Shown piece by piece: positions 7,594 through 15,906 of a stretch of DNA of 33,402 nucleotides. Numbering within the stretch: position 1 is the stretch's first letter; every line of letters starts with the position of its first letter. The DNA comes from an uncultured Acidobacteriota bacterium (GTDB taxonomy: Bacteria > Acidobacteriota > Vicinamibacteria > Marinacidobacterales > SMYC01). Below the pieces are notes generated by a model. The model did no database searches and was not told the DNA's origin. It saw only the letters and a list, made by a program, of their open reading frames with translations. The DNA lies in assembly GCA_947259165.1 (NCBI GenBank), contig CAMYKY010000055.1, forward strand, positions 1-33,402. Direction: 5' to 3'. Made by a program: the position numbers and the translations under genes.

Positions 7594-9042
7594 ATGAATC
7601 CTGCACGAGTTCATGCACCGCAGTTCCCAGAGGACATGGAATGGGTAGGAACGAGCGAGCCACTGTCCCTTTCTCAACTTCGCGGCAATATCGTCGTTTT
7701 GCACTTCTGGACCTTTTGTTGAATCAACTGCGTCCATATGCTCCCCGTGTTGGGAGCGCTCCAAAACCGGTATCGCGATGAGCCCGTCGTTGTCGCCGGC
7801 GTGCACTCGAACAAGTTTCCCGCGGAGGCGGACGCCGAGCGAATCCGGGCGGCCATGCGTCGCTACGGCGTCACCCACCCCGTCCTTGTCGACGCCGGGC
7901 GCGGGGTCTGGGAAAGCTACACAGTCAAAGCGTGGCCCACGCTCATCTTCCTGGGGCCTGATGGCACGATCGCCACCGCGCTCGCGGGAGAAAAACAGCT
8001 CGACGCTCTCGAAACCATTGTGGACGACCTCCTGGAGGACGCGCGCACCGCAGGTGAGCTGCAAGCGCGGTTCGAGCCCAAGCCGGCGCCGCCGCCGACC
8101 GACGATGTTCTCGCGTACCCGACCAAAGTGCTGGCGACCCCGCAAGGCCTAGCAGTCGCCGACACCGGCCACCACCGGATTGTTCTGGTGGACACCAAGC
8201 GAAAGCGAATCTCGGCGATCGGCTCCGGAAATCCCGGCTTGACCGACGGTCCGCCGGAGCAAGCGCGGTTTTCGCGACCCCAGGGCCTGGCTCTTCTGGG
8301 CGCGACCTTGTTTGTCGCCGACACCGGAAATCACGCCCTTCGCTCCGTCGACCTCGATACTCTCACCGTCCACACTGTGGCAGGCAACGGCAACCTAGGA
8401 CAAACAGTCCCCGAAGACCTCACCGGAGCACACAACGTCGAGCTCCGCTCGCCGTGGGATCTCGCGCTTTCCGGCGGGATCCTCTTCGTCGCCATGGCGG
8501 GAGCTCACCAAATTTGGGCCTACGTTCCCAGCGAGCGCGCCATCGCCGTTTTCGCGGGAAGCGGTCGCGAGGCCATCGACGATGGTCCGCTGCATGAAGC
8601 GACGTTCGCACAGCCGAGCGGTCTCTCCGGCGAGCGCGATCGCCTCTATGTGGCGGACAGCGAGACGTCAGCTATCCGCATCATCAATCTCGAGGCGGCC
8701 ACCGTGTCGACTCTCGTCGGCCGAGGTTTGTTCGACTTCGGCGACGTCGACGGTCCGCCTGATACGGCGCGCCTGCAGCACGTGCAGGACGTCGCGACCG
8801 GACCTCATGGATTGCTTGCGGCAGATACCTACAACGACAAAATCAAATGTATCGATGACACGACCGGACTCGTCTCAACGTGGTTCGCCGATGACAATGG
8901 GCTCCACCTGAACGAGCCCGGAGGCCTGATCCAGCTCGACGGAGGCCAAGTCGTTGTCGCCGACACCAACGCGCACCGCATTGTCGTAATCGATGGTAAG
9001 ACTAAGGGGGGGAAAGTCCTGGATCTCGCCGAATACTCTTGA
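7594..9042 (+). CDS. Thioredoxin/NHL-repeat protein with in-frame TGA at the catalytic Cys: probable selenoprotein
   Basis: The frame from ATG 7594 reads MNPARVHAPQFPEDMEWVGT, then NIVVLHFWTFC, TGA (7720-7722), INCVHMLPVLG, and continues without interruption to TGA at 9040-9042: 482 residues if codon 43 is decoded. Bacterial and animal NHLRC2-type proteins have W-T-Y-C-C-I-N-C here; the TGA replaces the second cysteine, the first residue of the CxxC pair (U43-I-N-C46). The thioredoxin domain spans about 1-150 (cis-Pro in VKAWPTLIFL). About six NHL propeller blades follow (for example PQGLAVADTGHHRIVLVDT, PQGLALLGATLFVADTGNH). A hairpin suited to a bacterial SECIS lies 17 bases after the TGA. 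Automatic calling would start at ATG 7738 and lose the active site. The alternative is a nonsense mutation or sequencing error. A DinB gene follows after 24 bases. Confidence 0.75.
7740..7757 (+). promoter_or_regulatory. Candidate bacterial SECIS hairpin
   Basis: GCTCCC (7740-7745) pairs perfectly with GGGAGC (7752-7757), enclosing the six-base loop CGTGTT. The loop contains the GU pair of bases that SelB recognises in known bacterial SECIS loops. The helix starts 17 bases and the loop 23 bases after the TGA at 7720-7722, within the range known for bacterial elements, and T7739 could act as the unpaired U at the base of the upper stem. A competing palindrome (GGAGCGCTCC, 7753-7762) overlaps the 3' arm, so folding needs to be computed. 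Confidence 0.5.
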
Positions 9043-9066
9043 GCCGGCTCAGATAGGAGCGATGCG

Positions 9067-9567
9067 ATGAACCTCGAGGATGCCAAAGTTCTTTTCGCTT
9101 ATGACACCTGGGCCAATGATCTTTTCTTCGACGCCGTCGCCGGGCTCGGGGACGATGCACTTCGGCGAGACCTGGCGTCGTCGCATGAGAGTATTTTCGG
9201 AACTCTCGTCCATATCGTGGGCGCCGAGGAGGTTTGGCTGGCGCGGTGGACGAGTGATGGTCACACCCCGCCGACCCTTCCGAACCCGGATGATATCCCC
9301 TCGCTCGACGCGCTGCGGCAGCGATGGGATCAAATCCGCCGAGATCGGGACGACTTCGTCGGCGCGTTGGCTGACGAGACACTCGGCGACGAGTTATCGA
9401 TGACGAACTCCCGTGGAGATACCTACCGACACACCTACCAGCAGATGTTCCAACACGTCGTCAACCACTCGTCGTACCACCGCGGACAAATCGTCACGAT
9501 GCTCCGTCAGCTCGGCGCGAAGCCCCCGACAACCGACCTCATCCGGTTCCAGCGCCTAGGCTCGTGA
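9067..9567 (+). CDS. DinB family protein
   Basis: A 166-residue four-helix-bundle protein of the DinB/YfiT superfamily. The start MNLEDAKVLFAYDTWANDLF is typical (helix 1 with the Y-x-x-W-A-N motif). The three expected metal-ligand histidines are present: H49 in the second helix (GTLVHIVGAEEVWLARW), and H134 and H138 in the motif HVVNHSSYHRGQ. It is of usual length, so a metal-binding, probably thiol-dependent transferase fold is likely, but substrate and role cannot be told. The ATG follows AGGAGCGATGCG. It lies 24 bases downstream of the thioredoxin/NHL gene and is probably co-transcribed with it, which would fit a thiol-related theme. Confidence 0.9.
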   Translation: MNLEDAKVLFAYDTWANDLFFDAVAGLGDDALRRDLASSHESIFGTLVHIVGAEEVWLARWTSDGHTPPTLPNPDDIPSLDALRQRWDQIRRDRDDFVGALADETLGDELSMTNSRGDTYRHTYQQMFQHVVNHSSYHRGQIVTMLRQLGAKPPTTDLIRFQRLGS

Positions 9568-9626
9568 CATTCCCCTTCCACCTGGGTGAGGCGGTTTACG
9601 CCCCCCCTGCAAACCTCTTAACCTGT

Positions 9627-9632
9627 TATAAT
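9627..9632 (+). promoter_or_regulatory. -10 box close to the FtsB-like start
   Basis: A perfect TATAAT lies 11 bases before the ATG at 9644. The region 17 bases upstream of it is C-rich and has no recognisable -35 box. If used, the mRNA leader would be only a few bases and without a ribosome-binding site. Confidence 0.4.
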
Positions 9633-9643
9633 TCTTCGATCGT

Positions 9644-10009
9644 ATGTCCATCAAAGCCCCGCGCGGACCCGACGGTGCCGCCCGCGACTCGGCAAGGTCT
9701 CGGCGTCTCCGCGAGTCCAAAGTCAAGAAAAAGGCGCTCGGCCTCGCCGCGTTTCTCATCGTCGCGCTATCGATTCTGAACGCGTTTTTCGGTGACCGCG
9801 GAGTCCTCGGCCTCATGGCGACTCGCCGTGAACATCGGGCTCTCACCCGGGAGGTCGAGTCGCTCCAAGCTCAAAATCAGCAACTCGCTAACGAAATCCA
9901 CGCACTGCGTACCGACCCACTCCTCATAGAACGCCGCGCCCGAGAGGTCCTCGGAATGGCCCGCCCCGGCGAAGTGTCTCTAGAAGTGCGCGCGACGGAA
10001 CGAGACTAA
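9644..10009 (+). CDS. FtsB/DivIC-like septum formation initiator protein
   Basis: A 121-residue bitopic membrane protein. A basic cytoplasmic segment (residues 1-30) precedes one transmembrane helix (about 31-49, LGLAAFLIVALSILNAFF). A coiled coil (about 60-90, HRALTREVESLQAQNQQLAN) follows, then the conserved DPLLIERRAREVLGMARPGE. This is the FtsB/DivIC architecture; such proteins bridge FtsL and FtsQ and help activate septal peptidoglycan synthesis by FtsWI. The motif I-E-x-x-A-R-E-x-L-G-M-x-x-P-G-E is especially typical. It is not accompanied by eno or other usual neighbours. The stop codon lies inside the left end of an intergenic repeat. Confidence 0.87.
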   Translation: MSIKAPRGPDGAARDSARSRRLRESKVKKKALGLAAFLIVALSILNAFFGDRGVLGLMATRREHRALTREVESLQAQNQQLANEIHALRTDPLLIERRAREVLGMARPGEVSLEVRATERD

Positions 10010-10178
10010 GGTGTTTCGTTGTCGGCTTCCGCCATCCAGCAGTCGGTTGCTGCCTCGTTTGGCCCGGAGTTCCGTGTCGTGAGTCGCTGCACCTCGATGT
10101 AAGTTCGACGCCTTCGAGAGATGGCAGCAAGACTAAAGCATCTCTTCGTACCCTCGGCGCCCCTGTGGTTCGTTTTTC
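10009..10178 (+). repeat. Intergenic repeat copy A (one of an inverted pair)
   Basis: About 115 bases from 10009 match, in opposite orientation, the segment near 11200-11328. Shared blocks include TTTCGTTGTCGGC, CTCGTTT, CACCTCGATGTAAGTTCGACG compared with CGCCTCGATGTAAGTTCGACG (differing at one base), and CTTCGAGAGA. Beyond this, CTCTTCGTACCCTCGGCGCC with CCTGTGGTTCGTTTTT resembles the direct-orientation phrase at 11335-11365. It fills the spacer before the YihY gene; 10179-10246 shows nothing else. Confidence 0.7.
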
Positions 10179-10246
10179 TATCGTTTGATTTCAATCGGAC
10201 CCTTACGTCTTGTCTTCGGCGGCCTTTTGCTGGTTGAATAACCGCG

Positions 10247-11116
10247 ATGGCTGTTGCGTCCGTGTTGTCGAGCCTCGAAGCTGCCGGCAAAGCTGTCGTC
10301 CGCGCGAGTGTTAACTTCCATCGCGACCGATGTTCCGACCGCGCAACCGTGATTGCCTACTACGGCCTGCTCTCGTTCCTGCCACTTGCAATCGTCCTGG
10401 TTACCGTTGGGGCGCTGGCTCTAGGTACGGATGCGGCCGAGAAGGGAACCGAGCTTTTCTTCCAGAACTTGCTGTACCAGATGCCGCCGCAGCTCATGAC
10501 CCAGGTCCGATCGATGCAGCAACAGGTTTGGTCGGGAGTCGGCTACCTCGCACTCGTCCTTTGGACCGCGAGCAAAGTGTTCTCGAAAATGGAGGCCGGC
10601 TTGGACGAGGTCTTTCAGGTCGAGCAGCGCCGTGGGTTCGCGGTACGGAAATTGTTGGCAGTCGCGCTCGTCGGACTGATGAGCGTCGTACTCGTCGCGA
10701 CGGTGATTATGGAAGGTCTTCTCAGCACTATCGACCGCTTTGTCGACTCGACCGCTCTCGCGCCGCTCATGACGCTACCCCTCTACCAGTTCATTGACAG
10801 TTTCTTGAGCCGTACGCTCATTCCATGGGCGCTGACAATACTCGCATTCTTTTTCGTGTATTGGTTGATGCCCGCGGCGTCGATCCCGTGGCGCGTTGCC
10901 CTCCTCGGTGGCGTTTTTGGCGGGACCCTCTGGAGCTTATTGAAGGAGGGGTTCACCTACTACATCGCGCACATGGCGAACTACACCCGGACCTACGGCG
11001 CGTTGGCGACCCTCATAATTCTCCTGCTTTGGGTCAACCTCTCCGCCTCGCTCCTCCTGTGGGGAGGCGAGCTCGCTGCCGTCGCCGGAGGCTTCCGAGA
11101 CGATGAGAAGAACTAG
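10247..11116 (+). CDS. YihY/BrkB family inner-membrane protein
   Basis: A 289-residue polytopic membrane protein of the YihY/BrkB (formerly RNase BN) family. The conserved N-terminal segment DRATVIAYYGLLSFLPLAIV is followed by further hydrophobic helices: about 101-118 (GVGYLALVLWTASKVFSK), 139-160, 192-212, 220-235 and 250-277 (ALATLIILLLWVNLSASLLL, then WGGELAAV). The last helix with the G-A-L-A-T-L-I-x-x-L-L-W pattern and the terminal G-G-E motif are diagnostic. The family was once thought to be a tRNA-processing nuclease; that is withdrawn, and its role (transport or lipid-related) is unsettled. The gene stands alone between two inverted copies of an intergenic repeat. Confidence 0.9.
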   Translation: MAVASVLSSLEAAGKAVVRASVNFHRDRCSDRATVIAYYGLLSFLPLAIVLVTVGALALGTDAAEKGTELFFQNLLYQMPPQLMTQVRSMQQQVWSGVGYLALVLWTASKVFSKMEAGLDEVFQVEQRRGFAVRKLLAVALVGLMSVVLVATVIMEGLLSTIDRFVDSTALAPLMTLPLYQFIDSFLSRTLIPWALTILAFFFVYWLMPAASIPWRVALLGGVFGGTLWSLLKEGFTYYIAHMANYTRTYGALATLIILLLWVNLSASLLLWGGELAAVAGGFRDDEKN

Positions 11117-11365
11117 GCATACGGTATACGGCTTTCGGTTGCCGCCTCGTTTGAACGAATCAGTGGCCATCGCCACCGCGCTTCGAACAACCGAATGCCG
11201 TCTCTCGAAGCCGTCGAACTTACATCGAGGCGCAGCGGCCTACGACACGAGACTCCGTGCAAAACGAGCCAGTAACCGAATGCGGGTTGCCGAAAGCCGG
11301 ATGCCGACAACGAAATACCTTTGGTTTTCTTCGTGACGTCCGTGCCTCTGTGGCTAGTTTCATAT
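11117..11365 (-). repeat. Intergenic repeat copy B (inverted relative to copy A)
   Basis: The reverse complement of about 11200-11328 matches copy A, including TTTCGTTGTCGGCATCCGGC and the CGATGTAAGTTCGACG core. The left end (ATACGGCTTTCGG, GCCTCGTTTG at 11126-11155) resembles the inverted right end, so this copy also has imperfect inverted termini, like a small non-autonomous element. A separate phrase TTCTTCGTGACGTCCGTGCC plus TCTGTGG follows at about 11335. Most of 11117-11416 is accounted for by this repeat. Confidence 0.68.
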
Positions 11366-11416
11366 CGGCTATTTTTGCCCCGCCCTCGGCATCGGGAGTA
11401 CACTCACCTCCCAACC

Positions 11417-12244
11417 ATGGCCTCGAAACGCCCTTCGTCACTAGACTACGGCGCCCATCTCCATGAGCTCGCGCTGGGCAATTGGCGTCGGGCCATCCTC
11501 GATCGCGACACCGCAAGGGCCGAGACCAACGCGCGAGCCTTGACGGCCTCACACGACAAATTCTGGCGATGGCTCGGCGGGTTGCATCTCGGCCTCGCAC
11601 GCCTTTGTGGCGGCCGCGCCGCCGCGGCTCTAGAAGCCTTCACAGAAGCGGCGGGCGCTTACCCGGACGCGCACGAGCTGGCAACTCTTCCGAGAGCTTT
11701 GTCGGCGCACACTCATCTCGAGCTCGGATCTCCCGAGCGAGCGCTCGCCGTCCTCGAGAATGCAGCGCTAACGCCAGAAACGAAGTATTGGCGCGCTCTG
11801 TCGCTAGCTCGCCTCTCCGAAAACGGGGAGGCCCGGAAGGTCGCGGCGACGATCGACGAGCCAGTGCTCGCGGAGCACGTGATGTCCGTGCTGACCGGGG
11901 ATTTGGATCTTCTTCGAAAGGCGGCGAACCACGCAGCCGGGAAAGGCCTTTCGTCTCCGAGGCCGTGGGTTCCTATTCGCTACGCGTTGGGAGTCGCCCT
12001 GATGGAAGGCAGCGAGCCTGCAGAGGCAGCTCGAATTTTCACCGAGATACGCGCGGTCACCAATGCGGTTTTGCACTGGCCAATCCCCTGCATCCGCTCG
12101 CTGCAACACGTAGGGGACTTGTCGGTTAAAAGCAACGATCTAGCACTCGCGCACGAAGCTTATTCTGAGCTGCTTCATTTCTGGAGCGACGGTGACATCG
12201 ACCGCACCGCGCTGACACAAGCGGCTCAGTTCGTCAAGTCGTAG
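11417..12244 (+). CDS. TPR-like repeat protein of unknown function
   Basis: A 275-residue soluble protein without signal peptide or membrane helix. It is made of paired helices with tetratricopeptide-like features, for example GGRAAAALEAFTEAAGAYPD, HLELGSPERALAVLENAALT, GVALMEGSEPAEAARIFTEI and SNDLALAHEAYSELLHFW. The last segment resembles the end of TPR regions found in bacterial Ser/Thr-kinase and transcriptional-activator proteins, but no catalytic domain is attached, so it is probably a protein-interaction factor. The ATG at 11417 is preferred because the upstream open frame is repeat DNA. Its stop overlaps, tail to tail, the 3' end of the GspC-like gene by 19 bases. Confidence 0.7.
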   Translation: MASKRPSSLDYGAHLHELALGNWRRAILDRDTARAETNARALTASHDKFWRWLGGLHLGLARLCGGRAAAALEAFTEAAGAYPDAHELATLPRALSAHTHLELGSPERALAVLENAALTPETKYWRALSLARLSENGEARKVAATIDEPVLAEHVMSVLTGDLDLLRKAANHAAGKGLSSPRPWVPIRYALGVALMEGSEPAEAARIFTEIRAVTNAVLHWPIPCIRSLQHVGDLSVKSNDLALAHEAYSELLHFWSDGDIDRTALTQAAQFVKS

Positions 12245-12891
12245 GCAAGGCGGACAACTTCTCCACGACGCTCGAGGACGAGGCGAACCTCATCAAGCTC
12301 GGCGACACCGGCGAGTATTCGCCATAGCGAATCGAGCCCACGGAGAGGTTGCTCGTTGATGCTTTGAACAACGTCACCCGGTAGAAGGCCTGATTCGGAC
12401 AAGACGGTTCCGTCGGGAAGTCGCAAGAGCTCGATCCCTCGAACCTGTCCCTCGACCACTCGCGGCGTCACTTCAGTGTCGCTCAAGATGACCGGAATTT
12501 CCTTTTCGAGCCTTTCGTTCGCCTCGATTCGCGAGAACGATCGTCGCACCCAAACCGGGTCGTCCTCCACTTTCCGCAACTCGGGGATCCATTCATTCGC
12601 CAATGGAGTTGCGGCCGTGCCGCCCAGCACCAGACGGAGCTCGTCGTCGACGCTCTTCAGCACCACCGCGTCGCGAGTCACTGCCACCAACACGTACCCG
12701 CCATAGTGGTTTCCGAGACGCATGGGCCGAGCTCGCCGGGCGCCGGCACGACGAAGCAACGCGATGGAATCCAACGGGTTCTCGGCGACGATGACCCCGA
12801 TGAGCACGAGGCTGTCCTCTTGCGCCAAGAGAGTGGGGACCGGAAGGCCAAGGAGGCCAACAAGGGCGAGAGCAACAACTACTGTTTTCAT
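12226..12891 (-). CDS. GspC-like secretion protein with PDZ domain
   Basis: A 221-residue protein beginning MKTVVVALALVGLLGLPVPT, an N-terminal hydrophobic signal or anchor. Residues about 25-85 (LVLIGVIVAENPLDSIALLR and LGNHYGGYVLVAVTRDAVVL) resemble the homology region of type II secretion protein C, which contacts the secretin GspD. Residues about 140-221 form a PDZ domain (SESGLLPGDVVQSINEQPLR, then LVLERRGEVVRLAYDL). This combination is that of GspC. No other type II secretion gene is in the window, so it may be an orphan or belong to a dispersed system. The start at 12891 is preferred over an upstream frame extension because it begins the hydrophobic signal. It diverges from the phosphatase gene. 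Confidence 0.75.
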   Translation of the reverse strand: MKTVVVALALVGLLGLPVPTLLAQEDSLVLIGVIVAENPLDSIALLRRAGARRARPMRLGNHYGGYVLVAVTRDAVVLKSVDDELRLVLGGTAATPLANEWIPELRKVEDDPVWVRRSFSRIEANERLEKEIPVILSDTEVTPRVVEGQVRGIELLRLPDGTVLSESGLLPGDVVQSINEQPLRGLDSLWRILAGVAELDEVRLVLERRGEVVRLAYDLTN

Positions 12892-13002
12892 GCGTAGATA
12901 CTGCTCGTAGGATAGCCACGTGGGCACCCTCAGGTCAAGCCGACCTAGCCGGAGCCTGTGCTATATTGCGGCTTCTGGCTCGTTAGTTTCCCCACATAGT
13001 TG

Positions 13003-15090
13003 ATGGTTTCCGAACATTCAGTGCTGACGGCAAAACACTCCGCGCCGCGCCCTGGCTGGAAACACTTTTTGTTGCGAACTCGTCTCGGTCAGATCCTATT
13101 GACGCTGTGCGCAATTCGCATCTTGGGCGCGGTCGGGCTGGTCCCTGCGCCGCTGACAGCCATTGCCAACGGAGGCCTTTGGCTCTACGTCGGGGCGCTT
13201 GTGATCCGGGCGTTGGCGGGGCTGCGCGGCAAGCTTCTATGGCGAATCCGCCGCAAACTCTTCATCTCCTACCTGCTGATCGGCCTCGTTCCGACGGTTC
13301 TCATCCTGTCGTTTTTCGTGTTGACTGGGTATTTCACGCTCGGTCAGGTGAGCTCCTACATGCTCAGCACCAGCGTGCGCCGCGCGGAGCTTCAGGCCAC
13401 TCACAGCGCGAACCTGGTGCTCTCTGAGCTGCACACGCGTCGCGGCCGCGGCTCTCGACCCGCGGATTCGCAGATTCGGGAGATTCTCGACGAGCACCTG
13501 GCCCAGCTTGGCGCGAGCCTCCCTGCGCCGAGCGCGATTTACCTAGAGCATCGTGATGGACGCATTCAACGTGTCGTGACGAGCGAAGAACTGGTGGATG
13601 CGCTCGGCGATGAGACTACGCTTCCCGATTGGCTCTCGGGATATCAAGGGGGGATCCAGCTCGCGTCAACGAGCTACACCGTCGGCGTTTCATCGCCCCA
13701 GCCGGCGTCGGAGGACTCGACGGTTATCATCCTGGCTCCGCTCTCCCGCGTACTCGATACCGCCGCTGCCGAGCATGGGTTCCACATCGATCAGCTGCTT
13801 ACCAGCGTCTCCGATGGCGCCTCAGCGGAGAGTGTGTTCGTGCCGCAAGAGTCCCCTCGCGAAGCGACAACAGTGAGCTCAGCGTCCGATAGTGTGGCGG
13901 ATTATTGGACATCGTTTACCTTCCCGTGGTGGACGCTGTTCCAAACGCGTCGCCTAGACGCACTACTCACCGACGAGCCGGAGTTGGTGTTCGTTCAGTT
14001 CGGGTTCCCGATCGTAAATTTCTACCGAAGTATCGCATCCGGCGCACTCCAGCTTGGACCCGACGGACCGGACCTGTGGACCCTCCTCGTCACCGCGATG
14101 GTGTTTCTCGGCGGCCTGTTTCTCATAATCCAAGTCTCCGCGATTTTTGTCGGACTCGTTCTCGCCCGCTCCATCACCGGCTCGGTTCACGCGCTGAGTC
14201 AGGGCACTGAGCACGTTCGCCAGGGAGATTTCAGCTACAAGGTTCAGGTGCGCTCGCGCGATCAGCTCGGCGAGTTGGCGGATTCGTTCAACCTCATGAC
14301 CACGAGCATCCAAGACTTGCTGCGCGAGTCCGCTGAGAAGGAGCGCCTCCAGGAGGAGCTTCGCATCGCCCGCAACATTCAAATGAGCCTACTGCCCAAG
14401 GACCAGATCCACATGCCGGGCCTGTCGATCGCGGCCTTGTGCCTGCCCGCCACCGAGGTCGGGGGTGACTACTACGACTTCATCGCACTCGACGACGATC
14501 GGCTGGCTCTATTGATCGCCGACGTATCCGGCAAAGGCACATCCGCCGCTTTGTACATGGCGGAGCTCAAAGGGCTGGTGCTGTCACTGAGCCGGATTTA
14601 TCACTCACCCCGCAAACTTCTGGTCGAGGCCAACAAAATCCTTGCCGCCACCCTCGACTCCCGCAGTTTCATCACCATGGCGTATGCGGTCATCGACATG
14701 AAAACACGGTCCATGACGTTTGCTCGGGCGGGTCATAATCCGATATTCCACGTGTCCTCGAACGGCCACCCCAGGCACACGAGCGTGCTCGCGCCGGAGG
14801 GCATGGGACTCGCCCTCGACCGAGGGAAACTGTTCGAGCAAGTCCTCCGAGAGGACGCCGTCGAATTCAAACCTGGAGATCTTTTTCTCTTCTTCACCGA
14901 CGGCATTTCGGAGGCGATGAACACCCGCGCCGAGTTGTTCGGCGAGACCCGTATTCGCGAGATCATCGAGCAGAATTCCGACCTGGAACCCGAGGAGCTT
15001 CGCGAGAAACTAGTCGACGAGGTGTTCGATTTCGCGGGGGGCGCGCTTCAACACGACGACATGACGATGGTCCTCGTCAAAGTACTGTAG
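13003..15090 (+). CDS. Membrane receptor serine phosphatase (HAMP-PP2C/SpoIIE, RsbU type)
   Basis: A 695-residue signalling protein. Hydrophobic helices in the first 115 residues (including FISYLLIGLVPTVLILSFFV) precede a roughly 230-residue extracytoplasmic sensor region. A second membrane segment lies at about 359-391, then a HAMP domain (GTEHVRQGDFSYKVQVRSRD, LGELADSFNLM). A short coiled linker with RIARNIQMSLLPK leads to a SpoIIE/PP2C phosphatase domain with metal-binding motifs EVGGDYYDF (about 485-493), LIADVSGKG (about 505-512), FTDGISEA and HDDMTMVLV near the C-terminus. RsbU-type enzymes dephosphorylate an anti-sigma antagonist in partner-switching cascades; no antagonist or anti-sigma gene is seen nearby. 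The start is the ATG at 13003. Confidence 0.92.
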   Translation: MVSEHSVLTAKHSAPRPGWKHFLLRTRLGQILLTLCAIRILGAVGLVPAPLTAIANGGLWLYVGALVIRALAGLRGKLLWRIRRKLFISYLLIGLVPTVLILSFFVLTGYFTLGQVSSYMLSTSVRRAELQATHSANLVLSELHTRRGRGSRPADSQIREILDEHLAQLGASLPAPSAIYLEHRDGRIQRVVTSEELVDALGDETTLPDWLSGYQGGIQLASTSYTVGVSSPQPASEDSTVIILAPLSRVLDTAAAEHGFHIDQLLTSVSDGASAESVFVPQESPREATTVSSASDSVADYWTSFTFPWWTLFQTRRLDALLTDEPELVFVQFGFPIVNFYRSIASGALQLGPDGPDLWTLLVTAMVFLGGLFLIIQVSAIFVGLVLARSITGSVHALSQGTEHVRQGDFSYKVQVRSRDQLGELADSFNLMTTSIQDLLRESAEKERLQEELRIARNIQMSLLPKDQIHMPGLSIAALCLPATEVGGDYYDFIALDDDRLALLIADVSGKGTSAALYMAELKGLVLSLSRIYHSPRKLLVEANKILAATLDSRSFITMAYAVIDMKTRSMTFARAGHNPIFHVSSNGHPRHTSVLAPEGMGLALDRGKLFEQVLREDAVEFKPGDLFLFFTDGISEAMNTRAELFGETRIREIIEQNSDLEPEELREKLVDEVFDFAGGALQHDDMTMVLVKVL

Positions 15091-15155
15091 TAATATACGT
15101 TTAAGCACTCCCGTCGCAGGCACGCCGCCGCGAACGTTCGATTGCACCGCGCGCT

Positions 15156-15905
15156 GTGACACCTCGGGACCGCACCAGGAAACGCGAGAATTTCGTGACG
15201 AGTGAATCCCTGACAAGACTTTCCGAGCTCCAAGAACGACTCGGCTACGACTTCAGCAAAGAAGACCTGCTCGACCAGGCGCTGACTCACAAGTCGTTCG
15301 CCCACGAATCCGGCCACTCCGTGCACAACGAGTCCATGGAGTTCCTCGGTGACGCCGTCCTCGGCTTCCTCATCACCGACATTATTTACCGCGATTTCCC
15401 CGAGCTAGCCGAGGGGCGCAAATCGAAAATCAAAGCGTACCTCGTTAGCGCCTCGACGCTGTCGAACCTTGCTCTCGCGCTGGAAATCCCTCAGTTTCTC
15501 CGGCTCGGTAAGGGCGAAGAAAAGACCGGCGGCCGCAAGAAGAAAGCGTTATCCGCAAACGCGCTCGAAGCCGTCGTGGCCGCGATCTATCTCGACACTG
15601 GCATCGACTCCGTGCGTGCGTTTCTCGAACCCCTCTACACACCCCTCATCGAAGAAATCCGGGACGGGCGCGCCGTCGTGGAGGATCCCAAAACGACGCT
15701 CCAGGAATTCCTCCAGGCAAGAAACCTCGAGCCTGCCCGCTACCTCGTCGCGGCCGAGAGCGGACCCGAGCACAGCAAAACATTCGATGTCGAAGTTCGA
15801 GTTGGAGCCCGCAAGCTCGGCCAAGCAAGCGGCACGACGAAGAAAAAGGCGGAGCTCTTAGCTGCTCAATCAGCTCTAGCACGACTATTGGAAGAGGAAC
15901 TGTAG
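15156..15905 (+). CDS. rnc: Ribonuclease III
   Basis: A 249-residue enzyme that cleaves double-stranded RNA in rRNA maturation and mRNA turnover. The RNase III signature HNESMEFLGDAVLGF includes metal-binding E62 and D66, and the second acidic site E138 is in NALEAVVAAIYLD. A double-stranded-RNA-binding domain follows at about 178-246 (DPKTTLQEFLQARNLEPARY, GTTKKKAELLAAQSALARLL). Length is normal if translation starts at the GTG 15156. A second in-frame GTG at 15195 (VTSESLTRLSEL) would give a 236-residue protein and is equally plausible. It follows the phosphatase after 65 bases. No era or lepB gene is adjacent, unlike in many bacteria. Confidence 0.95.
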   Translation: MTPRDRTRKRENFVTSESLTRLSELQERLGYDFSKEDLLDQALTHKSFAHESGHSVHNESMEFLGDAVLGFLITDIIYRDFPELAEGRKSKIKAYLVSASTLSNLALALEIPQFLRLGKGEEKTGGRKKKALSANALEAVVAAIYLDTGIDSVRAFLEPLYTPLIEEIRDGRAVVEDPKTTLQEFLQARNLEPARYLVAAESGPEHSKTFDVEVRVGARKLGQASGTTKKKAELLAAQSALARLLEEEL

Positions 15906-15906
15906 G

